Shown: piece after piece, positions 48,301-58,444 of the stretch
Layout: every line of letters starts with the position of its first letter
How positions within the stretch are numbered: position 1 is the stretch's first letter
Assembly (NCBI RefSeq): GCF_024139115.2
Contig: NC_085140.1
Coordinates: 29,623,806-29,687,805, forward strand
Source of the DNA: Armigeres subalbatus
Taxonomy: Eukaryota; Arthropoda; Insecta; Diptera; Culicidae
DNA length: 64,000 nucleotides
Direction: 5' to 3'
Program-made: the position numbers and the translations under genes
The notes under the pieces: generated by a model
What the model saw: only the letters and a program-made list of their open reading frames with translations
Told to the model about the DNA's origin: nothing
Databases searched by the model: none

Positions 48301-48540
48301 ACAAGAGCACGGAGACCTCTACTTTTAAAGTGTTGCTCATTTACAAATTAGAAACTAAGAAAAATAAGATAAAATAATGATGATTAAAATCAACACCTCT
48401 TGAATCGAAATCCGTCTATCGTGGACGGATTTCGAATCAAAGAGTCAAAATCCGTACAGCTATTTTTTAACTAGAAATTTAAATTGAAAGTAGACTTATT
48501 GACTAAACTACCACTGTAAACATGGATTGTTCAGATTATA
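45340..48540. other. Unassigned intronic sequence
   Basis: A minus frame of 167 codons (45939-46442) overlaps three other frames and shows no family motif. I see no gene or repeat structure here apart from the motif hairpin at 48406. Confidence 0.35.
48406..48434. other. 11 bp perfect stem hairpin
   Basis: CGAAATCCGTC (48406-48416), loop TATCGTG, GACGGATTTCG (48424-48434). Related GAAATCCGTAC words occur at about 48209 and 48446, so it belongs to a small dispersed motif. Confidence 0.5.
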
Positions 48541-48544
48541 AATT

Positions 48545-48776
48545 TTATATTTTGATCTACACAATACGGTCAGGATTGGGTCTTTCGGGTTGAGAGATAG
48601 ATGTTGACTGCTTTGCTATCAAGGTGATAAGAGATCGAGCTACATCTCGATTGCTTTATTTGTAGAAAGGAACACAAAAGCACTTATATACTAGTTAACA
48701 ATAAAACACACGTTAATACTTCGGAGCGCTGCAATATTTTAGGGGTGGTATACACCACAGTTCTTCCCCCTTAAAG
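48545..48776 (-). mobile_element. Probable solo/partial LTR with polypurine tract
   Basis: Minus strand: purine tract CTTTAAGGGGGAAGAAC (48776-48760) is followed at once by TGTGGTGTATACCACCCC, as at a copia-like 3' LTR start. Downstream are a TATATAAG near 48690 and AATAAAGCAATCGAG as polyadenylation signal, ending at about 48545. No coding part remains. The 3' boundary is uncertain. Confidence 0.45.
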
Positions 48777-49460
48777 AGCCTTCTAAATAAAGTGATTTCA
48801 CAAAAAAGTAGTATTATGATCTGTTGACTAGTCAACTCAAACATTGTGATAATAATAATTTCACTATCCATAATTCTCATCAACAATCGAATATCAAATA
48901 GACACTTAGCCTGACCAAATATACATTACCATCTAACCACTTAAGTTTTTCGAACACGTTTCGCAAATAATCTAAAAGCAGTTACGTAAGGAACTATCGT
49001 TTTCAGCCTTTGCTGCCTGACTTGAAATGTTAATATCCATTATAGTACCAGCCATTGATTAATGACCGTCTCCATCCTAATCGTTTTGTTCGACACATAA
49101 TTCATAGAACTGCACGCCATATTATCTACCTCGTTAATTGTTACCCCGGCGGCATTAGTCAGTACTCAGAATAATATTGTTACAATTATTGAAGTAAACT
49201 CGTCAAATCAAAGGCAATTATGCTCACTGTCTACTTTCGCACGCTGTCGCATCACATTTTAAGAAATTTTTACAATATATTGCACATTTATGCTACATAT
49301 GTTCAACAATCACGTTGCTCTGTTACATATCCAGCGCCAACACAGTAATAGAACGAGTTAAATTCAATCTCTCTTTCCCGTATTCGTTGATTTCTGCACT
49401 TTTCCTACATTCAATAAGAAATTCTATCAGTTGCTTTTTCCTATCTGTCACATTAGCAGC

Positions 49461-49660
49461 TCGTTAACCAAGACGAATCTTTTTTTTTATCTTTATTAGG
49501 GAGACTTTCAGCACTAGGCTTGCTCGTCTCCGAAGACGAATCTCTGCCCCTCGAACCTAGCCCAAAAATTCCAACAAATTCTGCATTAACTCGTGGCAAG
49601 TGCAGAGGTATATTCGGCTTGCAGTGGGCGAGTGATTGCATCATCATGTTATCCCTCTTC
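49461..49660. repeat. Dispersed repeat, copy carrying an insertion
   Basis: CTCGTTAACCAAGACGAA...CTCTGCC, CTCGTGGC.AGTGCAG and CTTGCAGTGGG are shared with 55167-55290. This copy is interrupted by the ultrashort retroposon at 49480. Confidence 0.65.
49480..49532 (-). mobile_element. Ultrashort hairpin-poly(A) retroposon, copy B
   Basis: Minus strand: 30 nt hairpin GAGACGAGCAAGCCTAGTGC...GTCTC (49530-49501), then AATAAAGATAAAAAAAAA. Exact 10 bp target duplication AAGACGAATC (49470-49479, 49533-49542). A related repeat at 55167 shows the corresponding empty site, CCAAGACGAAACTCTGCC. Confidence 0.75.
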
Positions 49661-50639
49661 CTTCCAACTACGGGCAGTCAATCAAGCTTAAGCTCAAGCT
49701 GAATTGTTAAATTGAATCTTAATATAGGACCTCTAACTTTGGACGTGTTGGAAGATTTGGTTTAATAATTCATACTGCAGAGTGGATTTGTTGAGCTAAT
49801 TTGATAATAAGATTTGGAGGTTAATTCTTTAGATTTCAAAACACATACAAAAAATTTGATAGAAAGATTATTACCGCTAAATAAATAAGGAGAAAACTTG
49901 CTGGATTGGAAGAAATTCCGGTCAAGCTTCGCGAACAAGAAGTTGAATAGCTGCATCACTTAATCCAACTTGTAGATCAAAAAATATGTAAGACGAAAAA
50001 TTGTTTACCAATTTACACAGGGTAGAGTGTGCTTATCATAAAAGCATTAATTTTCTGAACTCGGCCTGTTGTTCAATAGGCTGAAACCGCTTAGTCGGTT
50101 AAAACCAGACAGGTAGAGGTGTCCCGAGCAAAGTTTGAAATCAAATTGAAATCAAAATTTGCTTTCATGATGTCAATTATTTGATTACTTCAGTTGATCT
50201 CGTTTTGTATGGATTAACGGTTAACACAGCAGGAATGAGAGCATATTTTTACACTGTGAAATCATACTGAAAACACATTTTGCTATCAATGAAATCAACA
50301 TGATTACTAAATTTGATGTCATAAGATTTTTAATTTGATAACAAAATGAGTATTCAATTAGATTGTGTTTATGAGCATTCATAACAACAACAGCATATTT
50401 TGTTTGCAGATTGCTTTTAATCTTCGTAAAACACATAATTAGATAATCGACAGCATAATTTGATGTGAAGCTGCTATCATTATGATAACTGAGGAATGCA
50501 TATTGAAAACATGTTGCGATATCAATTTGTATTAACTAACAATTGACATCAAATTTTGCTTTCAATATAATCTCAACAGCAGAGCTTAATATCAATTTGC
50601 TCTCATTTTGTTAACCGACTTTGCTCGGGGTGCGCCGCC

Positions 50640-50880
50640 CCGAAAGTCGTTAGCGGCGACGTTTCTCGTCATTTTAACCGGTGATTGTGTTCTTGATTAT
50701 TTTCCGGGATATTTTTTCAAGACATTAACGGGAGAATGCTTCGAATTTCGCTGGAAAAATCCTAAGAAATTTCTTAAAGTTTCCCATAATATGGGTTTGG
50801 ATTTTTCTGGAAACCTTTAGAAATATTCACGTGCAGTTCTTTGGAATTTCCAAGAAAATATGTTTGGAATTTAAACAGTT
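50640..50880. repeat. Degenerate TTTCC-AAGAAATT repeat
   Basis: Same type as 27630-27845: words like GGAATTTCCAAGAAAATATG, forming the left flank of the foldback element. Confidence 0.45.
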
Positions 50881-51384
50881 GAACCAAAATGGTCTTTTGG
50901 TTGAACAAGTCGTATGTTTAAAAATGTCGTTTGGCCGAACAGATGAATGGACCGAATTGAACTGAATTGGTTATTTGACCGAAAAAAAAATCTGGTTTCA
51001 CTTTATTCAGTGATGTGATCTTTTGAAGGGAATTGTATTAAGTGCAGTTTAAATGAAAATTACAAACGCGCACTAATTGATTTACTTTCCGCACAAAGCG
51101 GAATCGCGCGAAAATTCTTAAGGATTTTCATGTGAAATCTTCAGCATTTCCATGGGAAATCGTTAAAAATTTCCAAGGAAATTTGTTCAACATTTCCACG
51201 GAAAATTCTTCGCAATTTCAAATGAGTATTCTCCTGATTTTCCACGGGAAGCTCTTAAGAGTTTTTACAGAAAGATCCGGAATTTCGATCAGAATTTCTA
51301 AGACAAATTTAGGCTGAATGGCTTTTTTTGCTAATCGATTGAATGCGGGATTTAACGTGCACTGCACGCAGAACATATGCGGGT

Positions 51385-51657
51385 CTTCTTCTTCTTCTTA
51401 TTGGCATTACATTCCCACACTGGGACAGAGCCGCCTCGCAGCTTAGTGTTCATTAAGCACTTCCACAGTTATTAACTGCGAGGTTTCTTAGCCAAGTTAC
51501 CATTTTTGCATTCGTATATCATGAGGCTAACACGATGATACCTAATGCCCAGGGAAGTCGAGACAATTTCCAATCCGAAAATTGCCTAGACCGGCACCGG
51601 GAATCGAACCCAGCCACCCTCAGCATGGTCTTGCTTTGTAACCGCGCGTCTTACCGC
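51385..51657 (-). mobile_element. Feilai-type SINE with 12 bp target duplication
   Basis: Minus-strand copy of the SINE at 45047: B box seen as GGAATCGAACC near 51600, and a (CTT)n stretch at the left end as its 3' tail. It is slightly truncated at the 5' end. Exact duplication ACATATGCGGGT at 51373-51384 and 51658-51669. Confidence 0.9.
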
Positions 51658-51809
51658 ACATATGCGGGTGTTTAGTTCTGTTTTGTGTGGTCGAAAAAAA
51701 AAATCAATTAGTGCGCGCAGAACATTCGCGGGATCTGGGTGTTTTTGTGTAGCGTGGTTGGAAAATAAATAAAATGATCGCTATTGATCGTGTTTCGATT
51801 AGCACACAT

Positions 51810-52153
51810 TTTATTTATCATCAGACTAAGGCCGGAGTGGCCTGTGCTGCACATAAAAGACTTCTCCATTCAGCTCGGTTCATGGCTGCACTTCGCCAAC
51901 CACGCAGTCTGCGGAGGGTCCGCAAGTCGTCCTCCACCTGATCGATCCACCTTGCCCGCTGTGCACCTCGCCTTCTTGTTCCCGTCGGATCGTTGTCGAG
52001 AACCATTTTTACCGGATTACTGTCCGACATTCTGGCTACGTGCCCGGCCCACCGCAGTCTTCCGTTTTTCGCGGTGTGAACGATGGATGGTTCTCCCAAC
52101 AGCTGATGCAACTCGTGGTTCATTCGCCTCCTCCACGTACCGTCCGCCATCTG
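51810..52153 (-). mobile_element. 5'-truncated RTE-like LINE with 14 bp target duplication
   Basis: Minus strand: MADGTWRRRMNHELHQLLGE through VKMVLDNDPTGTRRRGAQRA to WRSLLCAAQ, then a short 3' end (GGCCTTAGTCTGATGATAAA). CGATTAGCACACAT duplicated at 51796-51809 and 52154-52167. Over 90% identical to the copy at 53753, so a recent insertion of the same family. Confidence 0.9.
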
Positions 52154-52299
52154 CGATTAGCACACATAACGGTCGATATTGGGCTCTGCTTTGTGCGGAA
52201 AGTAAATCAATTAGTGCGCGTTTGTAATTTTCATTTATACTGCACTTAATACAATTCCCTTCAATAGATCATAGCACTGAATAAAGTGAAACCAGATTT

Positions 52300-52850
52300 T
52301 TTTCGGTTAAATAACCAATTCAGTTCAATTCGGTCCATTCATCTGTTCGGCCAAACGACATTTTTAAACATACGACTTGTTCAACCAAAAGACCATTTCG
52401 GTCAAATGCCAGTTTCTGTCATATTCGGCCCAGTGACTTTTTCGACCAAACGACATTTTCGGCCGTGTGACCCTGTTGGCCAAATGACATTTTTGATCAA
52501 ATAGCAGCTTCGTCCAAACGACCAATTCACATTCGTCAAGTGACCAGTTTGGCTGAGCGAAAATGTTGGGTCATATGTTCATTTTGACCAAATGACATTC
52601 TCGGTCAAATGACTCTTTCTGCCAAACGGCATTCTCGGCCAGAAGGCTCTGCCTGCCGAACGGCATTTTCGGCCAAATAAACTTTTCTGTCAAACACCAT
52701 TTTCAGCCAAATCACGTGGTGGGGCAAACGACATATTCGACTAAATAATATTTTCAGCCAAGGGACTTTTGGGCCTAATAGTTTGATCGGTCAAATGACA
52801 TATTCTGCCTTACAACTTTTGCCCTTGTGGCCTGTGGCCTTTCCCCTTTC
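52300..52850. repeat. TTCGGCCAAACGACATT array
   Basis: About 25 degenerate 20-22 bp units running from the right foldback arm outwards (TTCTGCCAAACGGCATTCTC, TTTCAGCCAAATCACGTGG and others). Confidence 0.8.
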
Positions 52851-53190
52851 AAATATCTTATTTCAACGGGAAATCATTTAAAATTTCCATGGAAAATTCT
52901 TCGAAAATGCTACAGGGAATGCATTGGAGTTACCACAAATAGTCGTTCGAAGTTCGAGCAGATGTTTTTTTAATTTCCAAAGTAAATTTCTCGGATTTTT
53001 TACTGGTCGTTCTTCTCATTTTCTACGACAAGCTTGTCGAAATGCCAACAAGCAAAGATATGGAATTTTCAAGGAATCATTGATATTTTCTCGAAATATG
53101 CTCTGGGGTTTCAACAAGAAATTCGATGGAAATTCCAATGGTTTTCGGGATTTCCACGGACAACTCTGCGGACTTCTAAAAAATAAATCA
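52850..53190. repeat. Degenerate AATTTCCAWGGAAAATTC repeat
   Basis: Loose 24-28 bp units (ATTTCCATGGAAAATTCTTC, AATTCCAATGGTTTTCGGG) between the GGCC array and the LINE fragment at 53200. The open frame across it is incidental. Confidence 0.45.
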
Positions 53191-53199
53191 GTTTGGAAA

Positions 53200-53530
53200 A
53201 CTACAGATCAGTGTCGTGACAGATTTTTAACGGTGGTGTGCCGATGCAAAAATGGCGGCGGCTGCGTGATACCAAAAACTGTCAGCGGCGAACACCTCTA
53301 CAGGCAGGTTTTTGTGAGGATCGATTATCAACGAATCAGCTGCTTATCCACCGTAAAACGCTTGTTAACTTCCGGGCGTACAGCTTATCGACTCACCATC
53401 TGTTAATTGGCGCCAGGGCAGCGGATGACTCAGTGAATAGAAAAGAGTTGTGCCTGATAATATCTGAGCATGGTTTTCTGGCAAAACTGATTAGACCCTT
53501 GAAAAAGGCCACAACCCATCGGCCAAAACG
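53200..53530 (+). pseudogene. RTE-like LINE RT fragment (N-terminal RT)
   Basis: DYQRISCLSTVKRLL resembles the NYRGISLLNTVYK block of RTE-type RTs, and in a shifted frame LSTHHLLIGARAADDSVNRK-ELCLIISEHGF corresponds to the first catalytic region, where Asp is replaced by Gly (FIDFKAAYDS in relatives). A short fragment, dead. Confidence 0.65.
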
Positions 53531-53752
53531 TCGGGCAAGTAAATAAACCATCGTTTTGATACTTCAGACTGAGAAAGCCAACTTCCGAACAATAAACAAT
53601 AGATTAAAATAATCGATTTTTACGGAAATTTCTAATCGATTGGTAGGAAATCGGTTGCAGGGGTTTTGGCAATGTACAATATGATCATAAATATGTTGTG
53701 CATGTTCATACTTGAAGGCAAATAGCCGAAAAGTGGACAATTTGCTGTAGAA

Positions 53753-54895
53753 TTGAGATTGCAACACTGCCTGGCGAAATTGAATTTTTCAATAGTTAGC
53801 CAACACAATACAATCGATCGGGACCAGCTATGGCAGCTAATGCACGAACACGGTTTTCCGGATAAACTAACACGGTTGATCAAAGCGACGATGGATCGGG
53901 TGATTTGCGTAGTTCGAGTTTCAGGGGCATTCTCGAGTCCCTTCGAAACCCGCAGAGGGTTACGGCAAGGTGATGGTCTTTCGTGTCTGCTATTCAACAT
54001 CGCTTTGGAAGGGGTAATACGAAGAGCAGGGATTAACACGAGTGGTACAATTTTCAATAAGTCCGTCCAGCTATTTGGCTTCGCCGACGACATAGATATT
54101 ATGGCACGTAACTTTGAGAAGATGGAGGAAGCCTACATCAGACTGAAGAGGGAAGCTAAGCGGATCGGACTAGTCATCAACACGTCGAAGACAAAGTACA
54201 TGATAGGAAGAGGTTCGAGAGACGACAATGTGAGCCACCCACCGCGAGTTTGCATCGGTGGTGACGAAATCGAGGTGGTAGAAGAATTTGTGTACTTGGG
54301 CTCACTGGTGACTGCCGAAAATGACACCAGCAGAGAAATTCGGAGACGCATAGTGGCTGGAAATCGTACGTACTTTGGACTCCGCAAGACGCTCCGATCG
54401 AATAGAGTTCGCCGCCGTACCAAACTGACAATCTACAAAACGTTCATTAGACCGGTAGTCCTCTACGGACACGAGACCTGGACGATGCTCGTGGAGGACC
54501 ATCGCGCACTTGGAGTTTTCGAAAGGAAAGTGCTGCGTACCATCTATGGTGGGGTGCAGATGGCGGACGGTACGTGGAGGAGGCGAATGAACCACGAGTT
54601 GCATCAGCTGTTGGGAGAACCATCCATCGTTCACACCGCGAAAATCGGAAGACTGCGGTGGGCCGGGCACGTAGCCAGAATGTCGGACAGTAACCCGGTG
54701 AAAATGGTTCTCGACAACGATCCAACGGGCACAAGAAGGCGAGGTGCGCAGCGGGCAAGGTGGATCGATCAGGTGGAAGATGACTTGCGGACCCTCCGTA
54801 GACTGCGTGGTTGGCGACGTTTAGCCATGAAGCGAGCCGAATGGAGAAGACTCTTATATACCGCATAGGCCACTTCGGCCTTAGTCTGAATAAAT
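53753..54895 (+). CDS. RTE-like LINE ORF2 C-terminal half (371 codons open)
   Basis: Longest intact LINE frame in the window, to the TAG at 54866-54868. RT palm: EHGFPDKLTRLIKATMD (about residue 32), RRGLRQGDGLSCLLFNIALE (about 68-87), catalytic FADD at about residues 107-110, GLVINTSKTKYM (about 140). Then EEFVYLGSLVTAEN, RPVVLYGHETWTML and a basic C-terminal domain. The first RT catalytic Asp and the endonuclease are missing through 5' truncation, so the true start is lost. The 3' end is GGCCTTAGTCTGAATAAATGATG, with polyadenylation-like AATAAA. Confidence 0.85.
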
Positions 54896-54912
54896 GATGA
54901 ATAATAATAGTT

Positions 54913-55010
54913 AGCCACCAATAGTTAGGTGGTCATATGGCTACCACTTCTGCTTTAGACGCAGTAGATCGTGCGTTCAACTCCAGGCCCGGTCATATTC
55001 TTCTACTTTG
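54913..55010 (+). mobile_element. tRNA-like SINE head
   Basis: GTGGTCATATGGCTACCACT (A-box-like) and GCGTTCAACTCCAGGCCCGG (B-box-like), then a TTGTATCTTCCCCTATACTA body. A different family from Feilai. Confidence 0.5.
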
Positions 55011-55166
55011 TATCTTCCCCTATACTACTTCTTATTGTCCATACCGTTTCCATCTTCTAATATATAGCTACAACTAACTATTCTAGCATTCTGTTTGAGT
55101 AGGAAAAAGCTCGTTTCCTATAAATAAAATCGAATAAAATCAATTCATTCCTATCATATTGGAAAC

Positions 55167-55290
55167 TCGTTAACCAAGACGAAACTCTGCCATAGAACTT
55201 ATCTCCCAAATTCGAATAAAATTATGCATGAGCTCGTGGCTAGTGCAGGCTTGCAGTGGGTTAGTAACTGCATTATAATTTCCTCACCAT
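55167..55290. repeat. Dispersed repeat, uninterrupted copy
   Basis: Partner of 49461-49660 without the insertion, preserving the empty target site. Confidence 0.65.
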
Positions 55291-55979
55291 CCCCGATGAT
55301 CGTAAGGACGTAGCCGGTGCCGTGGTTGACTATTGAAATGCTTAGAGCTCTCGGACTGTGTACATTGAGGTTGGAAAGCAACTCCCATGCTCCATCCATT
55401 GATTCCCTATGCAATTGTTCTGGTCAATCACGGAATAGCGATTTCGAAATGTGCTGTCATCAAGCTCAAGTTAAATGCTAGCATTAATTGTTTACAATAG
55501 TTGTATGAAATCTTAGAAAGTTTATTGATCGATTGATATCAAACTCTAGAGAATCCGTTGAAAAAAGGCTGAGGTATTGGATTTTACTTCCTGACCTCTT
55601 TTCGTGACGGTTCCAAATTTGAATCTTTGAATGACCCCCCTGTCTTACCAAAAACGTAATTCTACGTAGAAACTGGGTACTTCTAAAACTAATGTACACT
55701 TCTTGTGAAAAGAGATGAATGCATTGGAGAACTTTGAAGAAATATGTAGAAGCAATTAGAACGAGGTGAAATCATATCGCATCCGTTAAGCCGTCAGTCA
55801 GTCCAGTGAAGTAATTTAGATCCAATAGTTGGTCTAATTTTGGGACAATTTAGTCGAAAACCATGACGATCCACGATCCACAATCAACGGAGATCAGTAG
55901 GTATAAAAGAACATTCCTCCGCCTTGACGTGGTCCCATACTGCTCAAACTCAGAGGCGCGGCCATGTTCCGAGACATAT

Positions 55980-57250
55980 CTATCTATAGAATACTTTTAG
56001 GGAATTTCAGGGACTTTCCGGATATCCTCTCGGGTTTCAAGAGGTTTTTTCGGACATCCTCAGATAAGTTATAAAACGCCCCCTGACTATTAAGACAATC
56101 ATTACATTTCCAGTGTTTATAAAACATTTCCAAGAAGCATGTTTTCAAACATTTTTACGAATTTCCAAAAGTGATTATGAATTCCTGCAAATCTTGAAAA
56201 AAAAACTTATGGTTTCAAGCAATTATCACAAACTTTTAGGAATTCGATCCTTTAAAAATCTTCAGAAACATCGCTACGATCTACCAGTAAAGCTTATGAT
56301 CGTCCAAGAATTTTTCAGGGTGCTCAGTACTATTTACGGGTTTTCAGGAATCTCAAGAATAATGTAACTCCGAATTTCAGACTTTTTTCTTTCTAACTTC
56401 TAAGATTTCATGCAAACGTAGGTATATTTGTGATTCCTACAGATTCTAATAAACTCTTGAAAACTTCCAGAGTTCTTCCTCTTACCGGCTTGCTACCAGA
56501 CATACGGATGTGCTACAATCATCATAAACTAGTTCATATTCGCATATTTCTGCGATTGTTCTCTCATATCCTTGTTTAGTTTCTCAACTTTTGGAAACGA
56601 GCTCGGCAGCCTAGTGACTAGCGCTTCTGTCTTATAGACAGGAGGTCTGGCAAAGACTACATCACATAATGTGGAACAGACTAAATCACTTTTCTAAATG
56701 AATCATCGATCTATACTTCTGTTTATCTACCTTACCGAATTTCCGTTCCGTGGTATTATTGGGATGCAGTGGTATTCTCAATCTATAGTAGCAACAATAG
56801 TAGTTAACCAACCTTTATTCACTTGGATCGTTGCGCAATTTACACCAGTTTTGACCCGTCACGAAGAAGCAACCATTGACAAATACAGTCAGTCTTTGCT
56901 AAGTTAAGCTAAGCTATAGCCATGTTTAGATATTTAATTTTTGTTTAATTCACCTGTAAGTCTGTCAATTTTTATAAAATTTCAGAAATTCTCTGAGCCT
57001 GCCTGAACTAGTAGAAATATTTACGTGCATCCAGAAAATTGTGTGAAGGAGCAAGAAACTTCAAGACTTCTTGGAAAACCTCAATACATAATTAAGCACT
57101 TTTTGGAATTAAAATAGTTCCTTAGTCTGACTCTGAGAAGCCTTTCGGAATAGATTTCTCCCCGGAAACGATTATCAGTTCAACCTCTGATAAACTTTCA
57201 AACCTTTGATTAACTTTGAGACGTTTTAATGATATTTTCAAGAAATCGTA
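55980..57250. repeat. Degenerate AGAATTTC-type low-complexity repeats, otherwise unassigned
   Basis: TTTCAAGAATTTT-type words at 55990-56400 and 56990-57250. The stretch between, apart from the SINE fragment at 56600, contains nothing I recognise. Confidence 0.35.
56600..56660 (+). mobile_element. tRNA-like SINE fragment
   Basis: GGCAGCCTAGTGACTAGCGC followed by TTATAGACAGGAGGTC resembles the 5' half of a tRNA-derived SINE. The B box is lost. Confidence 0.4.
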
Positions 57251-57287
57251 ACAGTATTGATAGTATTAGATACTTTAGTTACCATCA

Positions 57288-57375
57288 TCATGGGTAGGAC
57301 AAAGCTTCGACTGTCCCACCCGGGTAATTTCATGCGTAGGACATGTCCTACTTGTCCCACCCATCCCCGGCGCCA
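57288..57375 (-). repeat. Dispersed repeat with GTAGGACATGTCCTAC palindrome, copy 2
   Basis: Inverted orientation relative to 1521-1608, with the same 16 bp palindrome, the same GGGTGGGAC blocks and the GGCGCCGGGG end. It abuts the gypsy remnant at 57385. Confidence 0.7.
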
Positions 57376-57384
57376 CTGCTCAAA

Positions 57385-57925
57385 CTGAATCAGCAGCTTG
57401 TTGACTCTGCGTGCACTTCCCTGATAGGACGTCGAATGACTGGGATGTCGGCAAACATGCTGTCGATCAGTCTCTGGAATGTTCCAGGCGCATATTTCAC
57501 CCTGTAGCGCGGTTCTTTGAATCTTCGAATCACTGCGACCTGCAACTGAGCAGAAAATATCTTCTCAGACGTCAGCAGAGGATAGTGGTTTGCTTCCAAC
57601 GGTTCAGTTCCTTCGATGCGAACTCGTCTATTGGGCTTACGAACCGGGACGAAGCGGCCCATTCCAAAACAAATCGACTGGAGAGATGATTTCCATTGAC
57701 TCGAGACGGTTTAGCGTCCGCCAATCCAATGTAGTCGTGTTGAATGGAATCGGGCGCTTTGGACAAAAACAGGGTTTGCGTCAGGTTGAATGATAAGTTT
57801 TATGGAATGGAAACTTCGAAGCTTCTGGCTTTCGTCATCGAATGGTGGTTGTCGAATGGATTTTCTTGAAGATCGAATCGAATGACAGTTACATATTGAT
57901 CCAATTGATTCCGAAAACATTTAGG
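57385..57925 (-). pseudogene. Ty3/gypsy reverse transcriptase remnant
   Basis: Minus strand: VFVQSARF (PVF-K-R-like), SRFVLEWAA, VPVRKPNRRVRI, HYPLLTSEKIFSA and YAPGTFQRLIDSMFADIP are the ordered conserved blocks before and within the gypsy RT finger/palm. They lie in shifted frames with the segment carrying the first Asp lost. The YxDD box is absent because the fragment ends at 57385. Confidence 0.8.
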
Positions 57926-58082
57926 TTAGCTGATGGCGTTACAAAGCGTCCGCCACGTTTCGTTGAGCGTAACGAAACATTGAAACTCGCCATTGAGTCC
58001 CAGCGGTTTACCAGAACCAGACTGCGATAAGAATGTAACCTTATTCGAGGCCAACGCTATGGCAAATCTTCTCTAAAGCGAT

Positions 58083-58440
58083 TTAAACTTGAAGAGAAGA
58101 AGAAGAAGAAGAAGAACAAGCATGTTTTCCAGTGATGCTTGGAAAATGGCAAGTCGCGGACGAAGTGAACCTGATCACATCTTCCAGACCGCGTGGATGA
58201 CGTGCTACGAAATCAATGGTTTTTCGATGATCGTGTCCGCCGCCACCTTGAGGTTGATAATCTCTGGAACTCGTCAGCCGTTTCGCCCTTCGAGAATTTG
58301 AACTCCTCGTTGAACTCACCCACCCGCCCCCATAGCTGATGATGTCTTCGGCTTCGCTTTTTACCAGCTGCCAGCACTGGAACCGTTTGTTGGAAACGGA
58401 CGCAGCGTGCTGAAAATTTTCTGAAAATTTGATCTTAAAC
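58083..58440 (-). pseudogene. Probable gypsy gag remnant
   Basis: Minus strand: NKRFQCWQLVKSEAEDIISY resembles the gag region of mosquito gypsy elements (RYQCLKL.K...D). It lies in the expected order before the RT remnant. The rest is frame-shifted. A short GAAGAA run follows at 58093-58118. Confidence 0.45.
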
Positions 58441-58444
58441 ATGT

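Larger units (their letters stand above)
50883..52402. mobile_element. 1.5 kb foldback element with 217 bp arms
   Basis: Arms 50883-51099 and 52188-52402 are inverted copies at about 95% identity. The outer parts consist of TTTGGTTGAAC/TTTGGCCGAACAGATG-type units and the inner parts end GCACAAAGC/GCTTTGTGC. The interior holds a SINE (51385-51657) and a LINE fragment (51810-52153), both with their own duplications; without them the element would be about 870 bp. No transposase. Confidence 0.85.
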
